A stretch of DNA of 64,000 nt, from positions 2,542,001-2,606,000 of the forward strand of contig JAEVHH010000004.1 of assembly GCA_017607445.1 (NCBI GenBank), written 5' to 3'. The DNA comes from Histoplasma ohiense. Taxonomy: Eukaryota; Ascomycota; Eurotiomycetes; Onygenales; Ajellomycetaceae. Of the stretch, positions 46,197-57,151 are shown piece after piece. Under the pieces are notes generated by a model, which was given only the letters and a program-made list of their open reading frames with translations, did no database searches and was not told where the DNA came from. Both the position numbers and the translations under genes were made by a program. The first letter of the stretch is position 1. The number at the start of each line of letters is the position of its first letter.

Positions 46197-47485
46197 TTAG
46201 AATTCTAGGTCTTCTTTACTCGGACCACCTGAAGCGCTGCCTTCCTGTGCCTCATTATCTCCTTCTACGGGTGGTAGACTAAACGGCTTAATCACGAATT
46301 TCCTCCTGCTAAGAGTAAAAGCCCAATCGTCACCCAAACTACGCTCTCCGCCTCCACCTCCTCGTTCGTGCAAAACAGGTAGCCGATGGATTTTGAGCAA
46401 ACCCTGTGGCGGTTCCTCCTGTGCTGTGGCGGCTCCCGATGTGGCAAATGGGTTGGCGTCTGAAAGGTGGGGAAAAGGTGCAAGCTCGATAACACCGTCG
46501 CTCAACAATTCAATCCATCGAGTGAGACCCGAGGTTCGAGGGTATAGGGATAATGGGAGAGTGATCATCGCTGTTATCCGGCTGGAGTAGGTCGACAGAA
46601 TGGCGCGCATGGAATGTAGAAACTGCAATACGTATTCGGGTTGGCTGGCGTGTGGGGGATATAGAGCTGGAGAGAGCAGGGATGGAACAATAATTCGGTG
46701 GATGATATTTGGTGGTGAAGTTGATATTGCGATAGACAGTTGATGGAGGGCAGATGCATATGGAGAAGTATTTGGTGTTGGGGATGTTGAAAGAGGGATA
46801 TAATTTATAGCAGGAAGCAAGGAATGGACTAGGCGCTTCGTTAAATCAAACGTATGACAGAACACCTGTGGCGCGGGAGAGGATTGTGATGAATCCGGAG
46901 ATTTCTCTACTGTTGGAGCAGGGACTGCTTAAATAAATAATTAGCCTTTCGAGCACTTTCCCGTGGACTTATGGTCCAACAAAGTCGTGGGGAAAGACCA
47001 GGAAACACCAGCGCACCTCTTGACCCCGCAATTCCAGCGCCAAACTCTCCTAATCGCTCATATCTCCAGGCGATTTTCATTCTCTCCTCCGTTCTTTTAC
47101 TAGGTTTATCATCTGCAGCTTCTCCTGTTCCAACAAGCCCAGGAAGAGCTCTTCCCCATTGCTCACCGACCCCGATGACATGAAGCTGATGCTCTTGAAC
47201 CACGCCCTCCGCAGCAAAATATCTTAACAAAGCGCCCGCGAAATCAGTTGTGCCGCTTTCTTCAATCAGAAGGGAATTCCCTAGCACAAATCCCGCATGT
47301 CCTGCTAATAAATTATCCAAGGAGGGAGTGCCAGTAGAGGTAGTCTGCCTCCCATCCACGGGGGAGGCACGGAGTCCCAATGTCGCCTTGTGCGGCAATT
47401 GCGGAGGTTGCGAACCGGTGGCATTCGGAGCAATTCCACGGGATAAGCCTGACGACAGCCCGACATTCCTTTTGCGGAATGACAT
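46197..47485 (-). CDS. ELP4: Elongator complex protein 4 (PAXNEB), 2 exons
   Basis: Exons 46999-47485 and 46197-46924 (acceptor CAG; AAG three bases earlier is an alternative); 1215 nt, 404 aa. Begins MSFRKRNVGLSSG and has the Elp4 RecA-like core: TSTGTPSLDNLLAGHAG, LGNSLLIEE, TDFAGALLRYFAAEGV and MKIAWRYERLGEFG, then FCHTFDLTKRL in exon 2. Elp4 forms the Elp456 hexameric ring which, with Elp123, is needed for 5-carbonylmethyl modification of wobble uridines in tRNA. The intron donor GTCTTT is unusual but is the only one that restores the frame. An upstream in-frame ATG at 47557 would add 24 residues; homologues begin at MSFRKRN. Confidence 0.93.
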
Positions 47486-47861
47486 GATAGCGAACAGAAG
47501 AGGATCTTGAAGATTCAGCTGCGGTTCGTAGGTACTAGAGAATTTCAATGGAGTCATCTATCAACCGCTGCTTTAGGGTTTACAGAATTAGTCATAAAGC
47601 AGCACTGATGTTATAGACAAACATTTTTTTCGCAACTGCATCACAAAGCTCCCAAGACCAGACCAAGGCTAAACAAAAAGCGTGTTATTTCTATTCTGTA
47701 CAATTCCCCGGTAATACCCTCACGCACGTTAAAGCAAAGCCTCCACACTCCAAACAAAAAGACGCAAAAAATCCAACTATTACGGCCTAGGCCGCAATTT
47801 GCGGCTCAATCCTTCCTCCATCCCCTCCCTTCAGAACAATCGCCCCTCCATCGCCGCGACG
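47486..47861. promoter_or_regulatory. ELP4/RPB8 divergent promoter with nested palindromes
   Basis: 376 bp shared upstream region. Between 47784 and 47805 lie GGCCTAGGCC (10 bp palindrome) and, overlapping it, GCCGCAATTTGCGGC (perfect inverted repeat around a central T), ~57 bp before the RPB8 start codon. Candidate protein-binding site; no factor assigned. Confidence 0.45.
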
Positions 47862-48438
47862 ATGTCCGACCCTGTCCTTTTTGAAGACACCTTCACCATC
47901 ACAGCCATTAATGCGCAGAAATACGACCGTGTAGCGCGTATCAGCTGTACCTCCTCCGACAACCTAACCACCTTCACCCTCGATGTGAACACAGAACTAT
48001 ATCCCGTCGCGATGGGAGAGTCATTATCTCTCGCGCTTGCGTCGACGCTTGCTCTCGATGGGAAAGATGATAGCGCAGGCGGTAGAGGTGCTTGGAGAGA
48101 TGTTGGCATGGGGGAACAAACGTTGGCGAATGACTATGACTACGTTTGTCATGGTAAAGTGTATCGGTTTGAAGAAGGGAATACGGCGGAGAATATGTGG
48201 GTTTAAGACTGAATATTTTCTATATCCATTGTATTTCTATTGAATTCGTCCTATTTTCTTTTTCTTTTTTGCTTTTCCTTTTATTTACTGTGGGCGCGCT
48301 GGCTAATAGAATTTCTTTTTGATCCTCTGTAGGTCCGTTTTCGTTTCCTTTGGAGGTCTTTTGCTCTACTTGGAGGGCCCATATAAGAAGCTCAGCCCGC
48401 TTAGGATCGACTATATCTATCTTTTGATGAAAAAATAG
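47862..48438 (+). CDS. RPB8: RNA polymerases I, II and III subunit Rpb8 (ABC14.5), 2 exons
   Basis: Exons 47862-48196 and 48333-48438; 441 nt, 146 aa, the same length as yeast Rpb8. Recognised blocks: LFEDTFTITAINAQKYDRVARI at the N-terminus, LDVNTELYPV, DYDYVCHGKVYRFEE and, in exon 2, VFVSFGGLLLYLEGPYKKL followed by IDYIYLLMKK. Rpb8 is an OB-fold subunit common to the three nuclear polymerases. The loop between strands (DGKDDSAGGRGAWRD) is Gly-rich as usual. The start is the ATG at 47862; no upstream ATG in frame. Confidence 0.96.
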
Positions 48439-48779
48439 TGGATCTAAACATCTGTATTGGGGAGAAAAGTTTCAAGTATTTCTTGGTGGTTTCTGCGCAT
48501 GCACAAGACCATGAGCAGAACCGAATGGGTTCAAATGAACTGAGACGCAAAATTCAATTACGGTCCTATTCTTTAGGGCTTGGGCATTGAGCGTGGGCGT
48601 TCTCTCATTTTTTATAGTTACTATTAAAAATAAAACTAAACTAAGCAAGGACTTCAAACAGAGAAAGGAAAAATGGTTGTGTCAACTCTATCGGGGCGTA
48701 CAACCTCAGGCTAGGTTGCTGCGGAACGGAAAGCATGAAAACGAAACAAATGCAAATGGTTGAAATGGAAAGGGTTCCA
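48439..48779. other. Convergent 3' spacer RPB8 / Nudix gene
   Basis: 341 bp between converging stop codons; only 3' UTR sequence expected, nothing recognised. Confidence 0.5.
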
Positions 48780-49823
48780 TTAGATGTTCGCGTATTCAAT
48801 ACGTCGGCGCAATCTCGAGCAGATCTCCTCGTAATGGTTGTCATCTTCTGGCTTAAGAATTCCGTGTCTGATTAGGAAGTCGATAATAACCACGGCGCAA
48901 TTAGGCTTGAAGTTACCCTGCTTCAGCTCGATAATAACATCGTCGACTGACATTAGAGTGAACCTCTCCATCTCGCCATCCTTTGGCTTCAGTATGACAT
49001 CTGGAGGAAGCTTGAGATCGTAGATATATTCACATTCGGGTTGCAGCAGGCCCGTCTCACCACCAGCCCTCTCGTCACGTTCGTATATATAACGTAGAAC
49101 ACCCGCCGATATCGCATTCCGCGCGACTTCTTCATTGAGAGATGCTTCCTCTTCTGCCTCCCGCAGCATGCATTCAAACGGCCTTTCGCCCGTGGCCATC
49201 CCTCCAGCGACGCTGTTATCCAGCATCCCTTTAAACGTTGATTTTGTCATTGAGCGCCTTGGAACCCAAACCATGTATGTTCCGTCGGCGTTCTCGACGT
49301 AAGCGGTCATGTGGATTCCCCAGGTGGGGATACCAAAGAGGCATGCTGCCGAACGCTCTATGCTGGCGAGGAGCTTGTTCGTCCCGGGGACGTAGATGGG
49401 ATACATTTCATTGCGCCACCCCTTCCCCTTGAGGACTTCAAACGTGTCACGCGCCTCCTGGAGAGTGTTGTTGATCAAGGTAGTCCGTTCCTCTGGTGAT
49501 ACATTTTCGGGTGACATGAGAGTTATGGTGCCAGATTGCCCTTCTGCACCTTTGACCACTTTCCATGTTGGCTCTGGCCATGAGAACTTTTCGACTATCT
49601 CATCTGGCATGTAGCCGAGAATTTGAGAGTAGCCATTGATTTTGAATTCATGGAAGTTGGAAACGTATGCCTTGTAGTCCGCGGGGTCATCCTGGATATA
49701 AGGGAACCTAAAAACGGGGTTGTCAGTTGTTTGTTGTTCGTTGTGTGCAAAGGGAGTGCAGCCATACGAATCACACTCGTTGACTAGATCCAAGTAGGAT
49801 CTGTGGGGTTTTGGTGTCGACAT
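48780..49823 (-). CDS. Nudix hydrolase, YJR142W-like (oxo-thiamine diphosphatase / DUF4743 type)
   Basis: Single exon, 347 aa, start ATG at 49823 (MSTPKPHRSYLDLVNECDS). The N-terminal ~140 residues match the DUF4743 domain found in front of the hydrolase. The Nudix box reads GGMATGERPFECMLREAEEE followed by ASL, keeping Gly, Glu and the REAxEE metal-binding core. Also typical are GIHMTAYV, VWVPRRS, KGMLDNSVAGG and EYIYDLKLP. Yeast YJR142W and plant relatives remove phosphate from damaged oxy/oxo-thiamine diphosphate, a metabolite-repair role; the same activity is inferred. Older annotation calls the family thiamine pyrophosphokinase-related. Confidence 0.9.
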   Translation of the reverse strand: MSTPKPHRSYLDLVNECDSYGCTPFAHNEQQTTDNPVFRFPYIQDDPADYKAYVSNFHEFKINGYSQILGYMPDEIVEKFSWPEPTWKVVKGAEGQSGTITLMSPENVSPEERTTLINNTLQEARDTFEVLKGKGWRNEMYPIYVPGTNKLLASIERSAACLFGIPTWGIHMTAYVENADGTYMVWVPRRSMTKSTFKGMLDNSVAGGMATGERPFECMLREAEEEASLNEEVARNAISAGVLRYIYERDERAGGETGLLQPECEYIYDLKLPPDVILKPKDGEMERFTLMSVDDVIIELKQGNFKPNCAVVIIDFLIRHGILKPEDDNHYEEICSRLRRRIEYANI

Positions 49824-51497
49824 TGTATGGCTTGTATGTTGAGTGTAGAACTGGGAATAAGTTGTCTTCAAAAGAACTTGAAACTCTAATTTAAAGGTGG
49901 GTTCTTCTTGATGAGATTGTTGGTATCACCAGTAGATCCCTTACTGCTTATTTATTGGGTAAATGGAAAGGGTTCCCCTTTTTTATTTTTTTATTTTTTT
50001 ATATCGTTCTGAGAGGTGTCGCTGAGGCTTTTGCTGGGAACATTCCAGCTCGATTATATTGATTGCCATGACGAACAACCGCAAAATCCCATGCAGCATG
50101 TGGGCTATGTCAATACATAGAGGATTTATCTGACGATAACCCCGAAATCTTTGCTGACTACTGGTATTGATTCTTTCAAGGGATGGTTATCTAGATGGTT
50201 GATCACTACTGGAGCACGGCATCATCTTCCCCCACCTGGCTCTCTCTTTGTATACTTATTCATATTTCAACTAACATCGTTTCACAGTATTTAGTTAAAT
50301 GTAGGAATGTGTCCTCCCTGCTCGAACGGTCCAGCAGGAGGATCCCTATTCAGACTTGGCATTCATCAAACACGTCGCTCATACGGCCCATTGTCTCCTC
50401 AGATTTCCTCTGCGAAGGTTGGTGCCCGTTATAGTTGTCGCGGGGCTGTCCAACACCCCCTTACTTCCGGGCGCGGGGAATAAGGGATTGGCATTTATAT
50501 AGAGCTGAATTTACAGCTGCAGAGTCTGGATTGTTTGAATATGACCCGGATACGAGTCGCTGTGACATTCCCGCCCCAAGGATCATGATCATTGATACAT
50601 GGCAATGTTCGTTGAAGGATAATCGATAACAGCGACAACAAACCCGGAACATGCCAGTCCAACAGCCAAGTAGTGGCACCATCAAGCCCACACGCTGTGG
50701 CGTGTCTCACATCCTGTGTTAAATATCACCGTTTAGAGCCGTTCCGCGCTTCAGCACAGAACCGTGGCTTATTCTTAAACATGCCCACTCCGCACTATCA
50801 TCTCCTTGGTTACCGAGGGTTGGGTGTGCGATGTGTTTCAAGCTGCTGAGATGGGATCTCTCAATTTGTCGTAGATCTTTAGCTCCGCTTAACCTCCTTT
50901 CTGTCTTATGTGGTACTAGTATATATACATACGCAGTAGTATTCAGAGTTCTTCTTATGAGGATAACTGGTTCGCCTGCCACTATGATTCTCATTTCAAT
51001 TTAAGTTTTCGGCTTGTGGGGGTTGGAGAGCTTCTCTCATGGATTTTATGTAAATATTTATTTAATTAGTGAGATACAACTTTCAAAGTTGCTTCTTCCC
51101 TTTAAACTAAATATTCCATCTTTTCCCTTATTTCCCTCTTTTTTTGGGGGGGGAAAGGTGTGTCTATGGAAGTCGGTTGATTCTTATTTATTTATTCTCG
51201 TTAGCATTTCCCCAACAAATCTCGCACTCTTGTCAAAGCCCACAGTGCTCCGAACCCAAACGGCCTCCTCGAAACAATCGCGATCGTAGTCGATGGGATA
51301 CTTGTGATTTTGATGTATGCCTCAATCTATCGTCTCTATAATAACCGCCTTACGCCCCAGGCGAGTAATTACTCTCTTCTCATGCGGATCTGACTGCTCC
51401 GATCCCCCGAAACTCAGCGCTGGTGTCACCAGCCCGATAACCTTTAAACTTCTCCTGAGCGCTGACGGATACTCACTCGATAGATAGATAGGTATTT

Positions 51498-51559
<62 letters not shown>

Positions 51560-51945
51560 CGTATATGTATATACATACTGCAATTCCTCAGCTTCTCCTC
51601 TCTACGTACCTACGCTCATTTTCACGATTCTTGCTGTGGGTTGGTGTGTCTGTGCTCCGCCTTAGCTCCGCCGATTTGCAATATCCATCATTCTTTAAAA
51701 GTAATAAACATTGTCACTGCGGCTAGGTTCGACAATTCCCGTATTGTCAGGTGTTACAGTGCGTCCTAGAACGTTGCCTCCGTCAAATTTGTCACGTTTA
51801 CTGGTATCTTTAACCGCTCCGGTCCTGTGCGCGCATGAGGCCGTGGCGGGCATTGTTTTTCAGCCGTCCGCCAGCGCTCCAGGTACGATAAGGGATACTA
51901 TTTCTTAAGAGCAATTGGGTTCCTTAGTTGATTAAATACAATCCG
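49824..51945. other. 2.1 kb spacer and TF leader
   Basis: No supported gene. Contains the compound (TA)n(TG)n microsatellite at 51498-51556. The final few hundred bases are the upstream region of the Zn2Cys6 gene at 51946. Confidence 0.5.
51498..51556. repeat. Compound microsatellite (TA)12(TG)18
   Basis: Uninterrupted TA units pass directly into TG units; alternating purine-pyrimidine throughout, so capable of unusual helix forms. Confidence 0.95.
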
Positions 51946-54508
51946 ATGGCACCAACCGTTGATGAAAACCTCCTTCCGCCATCAGAATTCGAAATTCCTG
52001 TGATGAACTTGGCTGCGTCTGCTACGGTGGTAGCGGCTCCGGATAATTATCCATTAAATGGCGACTCTTACCCGAGAGCAACGAAGGCAACTATTAATTT
52101 CAATACCCAAACACAACAGAAAAAACTGAAGAATACCGTTGGTGGAGACAGGACGAGTCCTACTCCAGTTAACGCTCCACCAAGGACAACAAATACCTCG
52201 GGCCAGACGAATACACAAAAGCCAAAGCGTGTGCGGACGGGGTGCTTGACCTGCAGAGAGCGACATCTCAAATGCGACGAGACGCTTCCACGATGCCAGA
52301 ACTGCCAAAAGTCCGACCGGTTGTGTAAGCGTGGCGTACGATTAAACTTTATAGACACCCATGTCGCAGCACCCCCGTACGCAGCGCCATTCGCCCATGA
52401 TTGGCAAGTCAACTTTCAGGACGAATCTCGTCAGATTGCTTCAGAATATCGGGGAGGCTTTGAGAGATATCCTCGCGTAAAGAAAGATACTCCTCCCCGA
52501 GAACCTACAGCTGACCTGCCCTCATACGATTTCCCTGATATCATGGGTGGCCCATCCCTTTCGCATCGGAGCATCCCAGACGCTACTCCTCTCCTTTCTC
52601 ACTATCCCGAGTCGCAACAACCGGATATCAGTGAGCCTGTTTTTGAGCACACTCCACGAGCGCACCACCATACAGGCCCAGCCTTTTCCGACCACGCACT
52701 CCGGAATTCTCCATTTAATTCTCCGAGATGTCATTTGATACCTTCCGGCAGTATTCAGCATTATCTGGAGAGTCCAGAGGAAGTTTTGCTCATGCAGGTT
52801 TTTGTGGAGGAAATTGGGCTGTGGATGGACTCGATGGACTCGATAAAACATGTAGATTATCTCTTTCCATTTCCTTCCCTCCATAATGCTGATGAATTAC
52901 GCATACTAATTTACACTCAGTTTTCTCATATTTTACCGTACCACGCTCTTGGAGAGCCCATGCTTTTAAACGCGTTTATGGCATGTGGCGCGCGGCACTT
53001 GTTTTTGGTCAATCCATCATACAGCGAAGACAAGGCATTGTATTATTATAACACTTCAACGCGTGATCTCCTTTCCTGTTTACAGGACCCCAATCGCGAT
53101 ACAGTATTATGTGCTACGACGGCGGTAGCTCTTAATGTTTACGAAATAATGTGTGAAAATGCGATGCAGCGAATGAACCATATCGCGGGCGCCCGCGCTC
53201 TCATTAAGGAGTGTCAATGGGATGCCACAAGCATCGGAATAGGAGGCGCTTGCTTCTGGCTTAATGTTGCCATGGAGTTGTTGAGTTGCCTCCATTTCAA
53301 CTGGACAATGGCTTGGGACCCGGATACTTGGGATATAAATATGAACATGTCACCGCCGGAGAATAATATCACAGGCAATGAAGAGCTATGGACCCATCGG
53401 ATGGTGTATATCTGTGCAAAAATTGCCAATTTCCGATCAACGATTCCGCATTTCCGGAACCCTGATCCGACAGCGCATGATATGCGATTGAACGAGCGAA
53501 TCCAGGAATGGAATACGTATAAGGAATGGTGTGACGAGTGGGCGAGATGCGTACCGCGCTCAATGATGCCGCTTGGTTACGTGCAGCCTTGGCAAACACG
53601 TTCGAAGTCGTCCTTCCCTGAGGTCTGGTAAGTATATACATATACACATATATATATATATATATATAAACACCTTCCAACTCCCAAATATTTTAGCATC
53701 TTGGTTGAATTCTGGCCTTTACACTAACAAGTCCGCCCCTTCCCAGGCTTATTCAGCGTACAGCTATTGTAGGCAGGCTTTTTTATCACACAGCCTGTTG
53801 CCTGCTTGCAGGAATTCACCCCACGGAAACCGAGAATATGATGGCGATGCAACAGAGCCACGCCCACGATATTTGCGGAATTGTGGCACATGTGAAAGAC
53901 AGGTGCGTGTTCCTTTACTTCATGCAAAAACAACGCTGACAATAGTCCGCTTACTTTACAAATATAACAGAGGCGTCGCTAGCGTTTCCATCCGCTGCCT
54001 TGCCATTGCTGCGGAATGCCTGACCAACCGACTAGCACAGGAAGAAGTCTTGCGAATTTTCGAAAAAATTGTGAAAGAAACAGGTTGGCAGGTCGACTTT
54101 TTGCGCATCGAACTGATGGAGAAGTGGGGATGGAGACAACATGATAATAACGACAACAACAATGATACTATTAATATTCATAATAATGATGATGATGATG
54201 ATAATGATAATGATAATAATAGCTCCCTCCCGCAACACCATGGGCAGCAACCACCGACTGTCTCAACAACGCCAGGGCCATCCGTACCGTCCTCATTACT
54301 CCCCTCGTCCCTTCTGAATCCTGGATCGTCTAATCCCAACACAAGTGGACGCAGCCCAATTCCGTCCCGCCCACGGATGCCTCAGGGAATCGTGAACCCT
54401 CTTATGGCTACTGCGGACTTTTCGTATGAGAACCATCCATACCAGAGCCATTACGTCGCGCCGCATAGTCACAATCAGATGGAGTATTCGCATTACGAAT
54501 CTTACTGA
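51946..54508 (+). CDS. Zn2Cys6 fungal transcription factor with Asn/Asp-rich tail, 3 exons
   Basis: Exons 51946-53627, 53747-53902 and 53971-54508; 2376 nt, 791 aa. Start is the ATG at 51946 (upstream in-frame codon is TTG). The zinc cluster begins near residue 100: GCLTCRERHLKCDETLPRCQNCQKSDRLC, spacing C-x2-C-x6-C-x6-C-x2-C-x6-C, preceded by basic PKRVRT. The C-terminal half carries the fungal TF regulatory domain (ALNAFMACGARHL-like helix, TTAVALNVYEIMCEN, GGACFWLNVAMELLSCLHFNW), followed by a simple Asn/Asp tract made of AAT/GAT repeats and a Pro/Ser-rich tail. Highly conserved domain order suggests a filamentous-fungal regulator with orthologues, but I cannot name its targets. Exon 1 ends just before a TA-rich intron. 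Confidence 0.93.
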
Positions 54509-55178
54509 CCTTTCTACTTTTTTTGACATTTCACCCTTTTTATGGCTAATATTAATTTTTAAGACAAACTTATCCTTTCTTGACAACGTGGATTTGAGAT
54601 ACCAAACATTATTTTTTCTTCCCCCCCCTCGTCCCCCTCCTTATTTGGGGAGGGTGGGATTGTTTTTCTCACATGGTGAGCTTTGAGAAGTCTTCCTTCG
54701 TTTGGTCGTGTATTACCATTTTCTCTTTGCCAAACAGGAGGCCTTTTTGGCTACGATGCTGATATTTGATGTACACTACACTATAAACTACCCTGTGTAT
54801 ACTCTTAGATATTACTTATAATATGATATAAAATTATACGTGCACGTATTCTCATCGCTGAAAAATCATATATTTTCGTTTATCTGATTAGCGGTTAAAT
54901 ACTACTGCCGAAATGAGTCCGTACTCTCCTTCGTGCTGCCAAATAACATCGCTAACTAGCTATCAAAAATGCAGAGATTCATGCAGATATATATGCACAA
55001 CACCTTCCCCGCTTTTTGCAGATTCTGATTGGTTGGCTGATCGGACAGGAGTTCTTTATAACATCGCAAAGTGCCCACTGCCTTGACTGTCCGGGTAAAG
55101 CAAATCCATCGTTCTTTTTATTTTTCTCTGTAGCGAGTTAGCCGCCGCACCTGTGGGACGAACGATCTACCATTGGCG

Positions 55179-55214
<36 letters not shown>

Positions 55215-55849
55215 CAAATAATACAATAAATAAAAATAAAAAAAATGGCGCCTATTTCTCATTACCAAACCATCGTGAGAGTTACCCCGCTATGTTGAGG
55301 GTTTGTGCAAGAAGAACTCTCTCTCCCTTGCTCTTCTTCCCCCCCCCACCGAATTATTCCACTTCCAACCGCCCCGTGTATGATGATAACGGAAGAACCC
55401 GAGAAAGAAGGGAAACTTTTTGAAGTCGAAATATGGATATAACCTTTTTTCCTTCATTTTCCCTTAGGACCCGTCGTCGGTGAACTGTTAAACCTCCGAC
55501 ACGACCGCCCCCAACTTCCTTTTTCTCTCTCTCTTTTTTTTTCACTCTTTGCTTTCCAGAATAGTTCTTTTCTTTTCCTTTCTTTTCCTTTTTTTTTTTT
55601 TTTTTCCCTTTGATTTGGAAAGGCTTTGGATTTCATTAAAAGAGGAAAACGAATTCATTCCCTCCCCTCCCCTTCATTCATTCATTCGTTCGGTTGTGCA
55701 TCTTGTCTATTTCAATAAAAAAAATATTCTTTCTACATATACGTACCATCCCAAGGGGTCAACATATATATATATCGAGAAGCGAAAAAGAGGGAACAAA
55801 ATAAAATTAAAAAAATCCGGGAAATTTTTAAAAAGAGGGGATAAAGAGA
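54509..55849. other. 1.3 kb spacer with a long poly(T) insert
   Basis: 3' side of the Zn2Cys6 gene, then a T32 run at 55183-55214, then a pyrimidine-rich leader (55320-55600) and an A/G-rich stretch before the next ATG, typical of a long fungal 5' UTR. Confidence 0.55.
55174..55253. repeat. Poly(T)/A-rich insert flanked by 8-bp direct repeats
   Basis: TGGCGCCT occurs at 55174-55181 and again at 55246-55253. Between them lie C, T32 and a 31 nt A-rich segment. The layout resembles a tiny retroposed or poly(A)-containing insertion with a target duplication, though slippage next to a palindromic word (GGCGCC) could also produce it. Confidence 0.5.
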
Positions 55850-56029
55850 ATGACCACCCCCGCCGACCCGCTCATTCTAGAACCATACTCCCTCTACATA
55901 CTCCTCTTCGGCCGCGGCGAAGCTTACCGATTCCATTGGGGTTTGTTTCTCACCGCCGCCCATCCCACATCATCAACAGCAGAAGGACAAGAAAACAACC
56001 CAGGCGAAGAAGCATCAACAACTACAACA

Positions 56030-56067
<38 letters not shown>

Positions 56068-56497
56068 CACTCCAACAAACCCCACAGGCACCCTCTTCGA
56101 ACTCACAAACCCAAACCCATCCAACGAAAAGCTCTGGACCTACAGAACCACCCTCCTCACCAGCTTCACAAACAGACACAACCCGCTCTGCGCCCTGAAG
56201 ATCTCCAACGTGGAGCCGCTCCTCCAAGCGGGCTTCCATGCCCTCCTGGCCACGATCCCCGTCATCCCATATTCCCAGCGCTTTGGCGAGGAGACATCGT
56301 GCCGTGTGTGGCTGAAGGAGGCGCTGTATGAGCTTGACCAGAGCGGCTTTATCCAGCTTGTCCGGCCGGTTGAGGAAATTGAGATGGAGGCGCAGCAGAT
56401 GGGGATGATGTGTTGGTATTCTAGGGCTGAGTGGGCGGAAGGGAGGGCGAGTTTGGTGGTGGAGAGGGTGGCGAGGAGTACGGGTTGTATATTTTGA
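55850..56497 (+). CDS. Uncharacterised fungal protein with Thr18 run (DUF6914-like)
   Basis: Single exon, 215 aa. Conserved blocks LYILLFGRGEAYRFHWGLFL, GTLFELTNPNP, PLCALKISNV, IPVIPYSQRFGEETSCRVWLKEALYELD and EIEMEAQQMGM resemble a family of short fungal proteins that I associate with DUF6914 (name from memory). No biochemical role is known. Between the first and second block sits a threonine run (residues 57-74) encoded by an ACT/ACA microsatellite at 56018-56071, inserted in what should be a loop. The Trp/Cys/Glu pattern (SCRVW) recalls a cysteine-dependent active site, but this is speculation. Confidence 0.8.
56018..56071. repeat. ACT trinucleotide repeat inside the coding region (Thr18)
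   Basis: About 18 ACN codons, mostly ACT, so length changes keep the reading frame and vary the threonine run. Confidence 0.9.
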
Positions 56498-57151
56498 GAG
56501 TGGAGCGATTTATGTATGGGCATGTGGGATGGGAATAATGGGGATACGAGGTGGTGTAGGGTAGGGCAGAGCAGAGCAGAGTAGAGTTGGTGGTAGTGGG
56601 GTTTGGATTTGTTCAGTTTGTTATCTTTGATTTGATTTTCTTTGTTATGGGAGCCCTCGACATTGTGTGTTTGATGGTGTGCATTTTTAGCCGGTTTGAC
56701 TTTTTGTGCCATGTTGCAAATTCTGATAATGATCAACGAGATAGAAGCCCCACCCTCATAAGGGGAGGGAAGCCTGGAGAGAAAAGAAAAATGTTGCAAT
56801 GAAGAGCAACGATAGAAAAAAAGAAGTAAATAGAAAAGTAATGAAAAAACGCCTCGCTCCAATTCCCAGAAAAAGGACTGATATCCCTTTGTCTTTTATC
56901 GTTTCGTTTTCAACGAAGATGTACTGACCATAAAACGAGATTGCGGGGGGAGAAGATCCATGCTGCGCACGTGCAGCAACCAATGCCTTCGAAGCAAATC
57001 CGTAGCACTTCAATGAAATTTCGAGGTGAGCGCGCGATATATTATGTTCCAAAGGTGGAAAGGTGGAAACATAGATGAAAACTTGTCGAAAAAAAAAAAA
57101 AAAAACCACAGCATTGTCAAATGTTGTTTATTATTAATGTTTGTCCCAAAA
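56498..57151. other. Convergent spacer DUF6914-like gene / LEA1
   Basis: 3' UTR sequence with an A-rich run near 57089-57105. No gene supported. Confidence 0.5.

Noticed and set aside
55924..56239. Minus-strand frames with poly-Val or poly-Ser
   Set aside because: Antisense of the ACT repeat in the coding region of the 55850-56497 gene.
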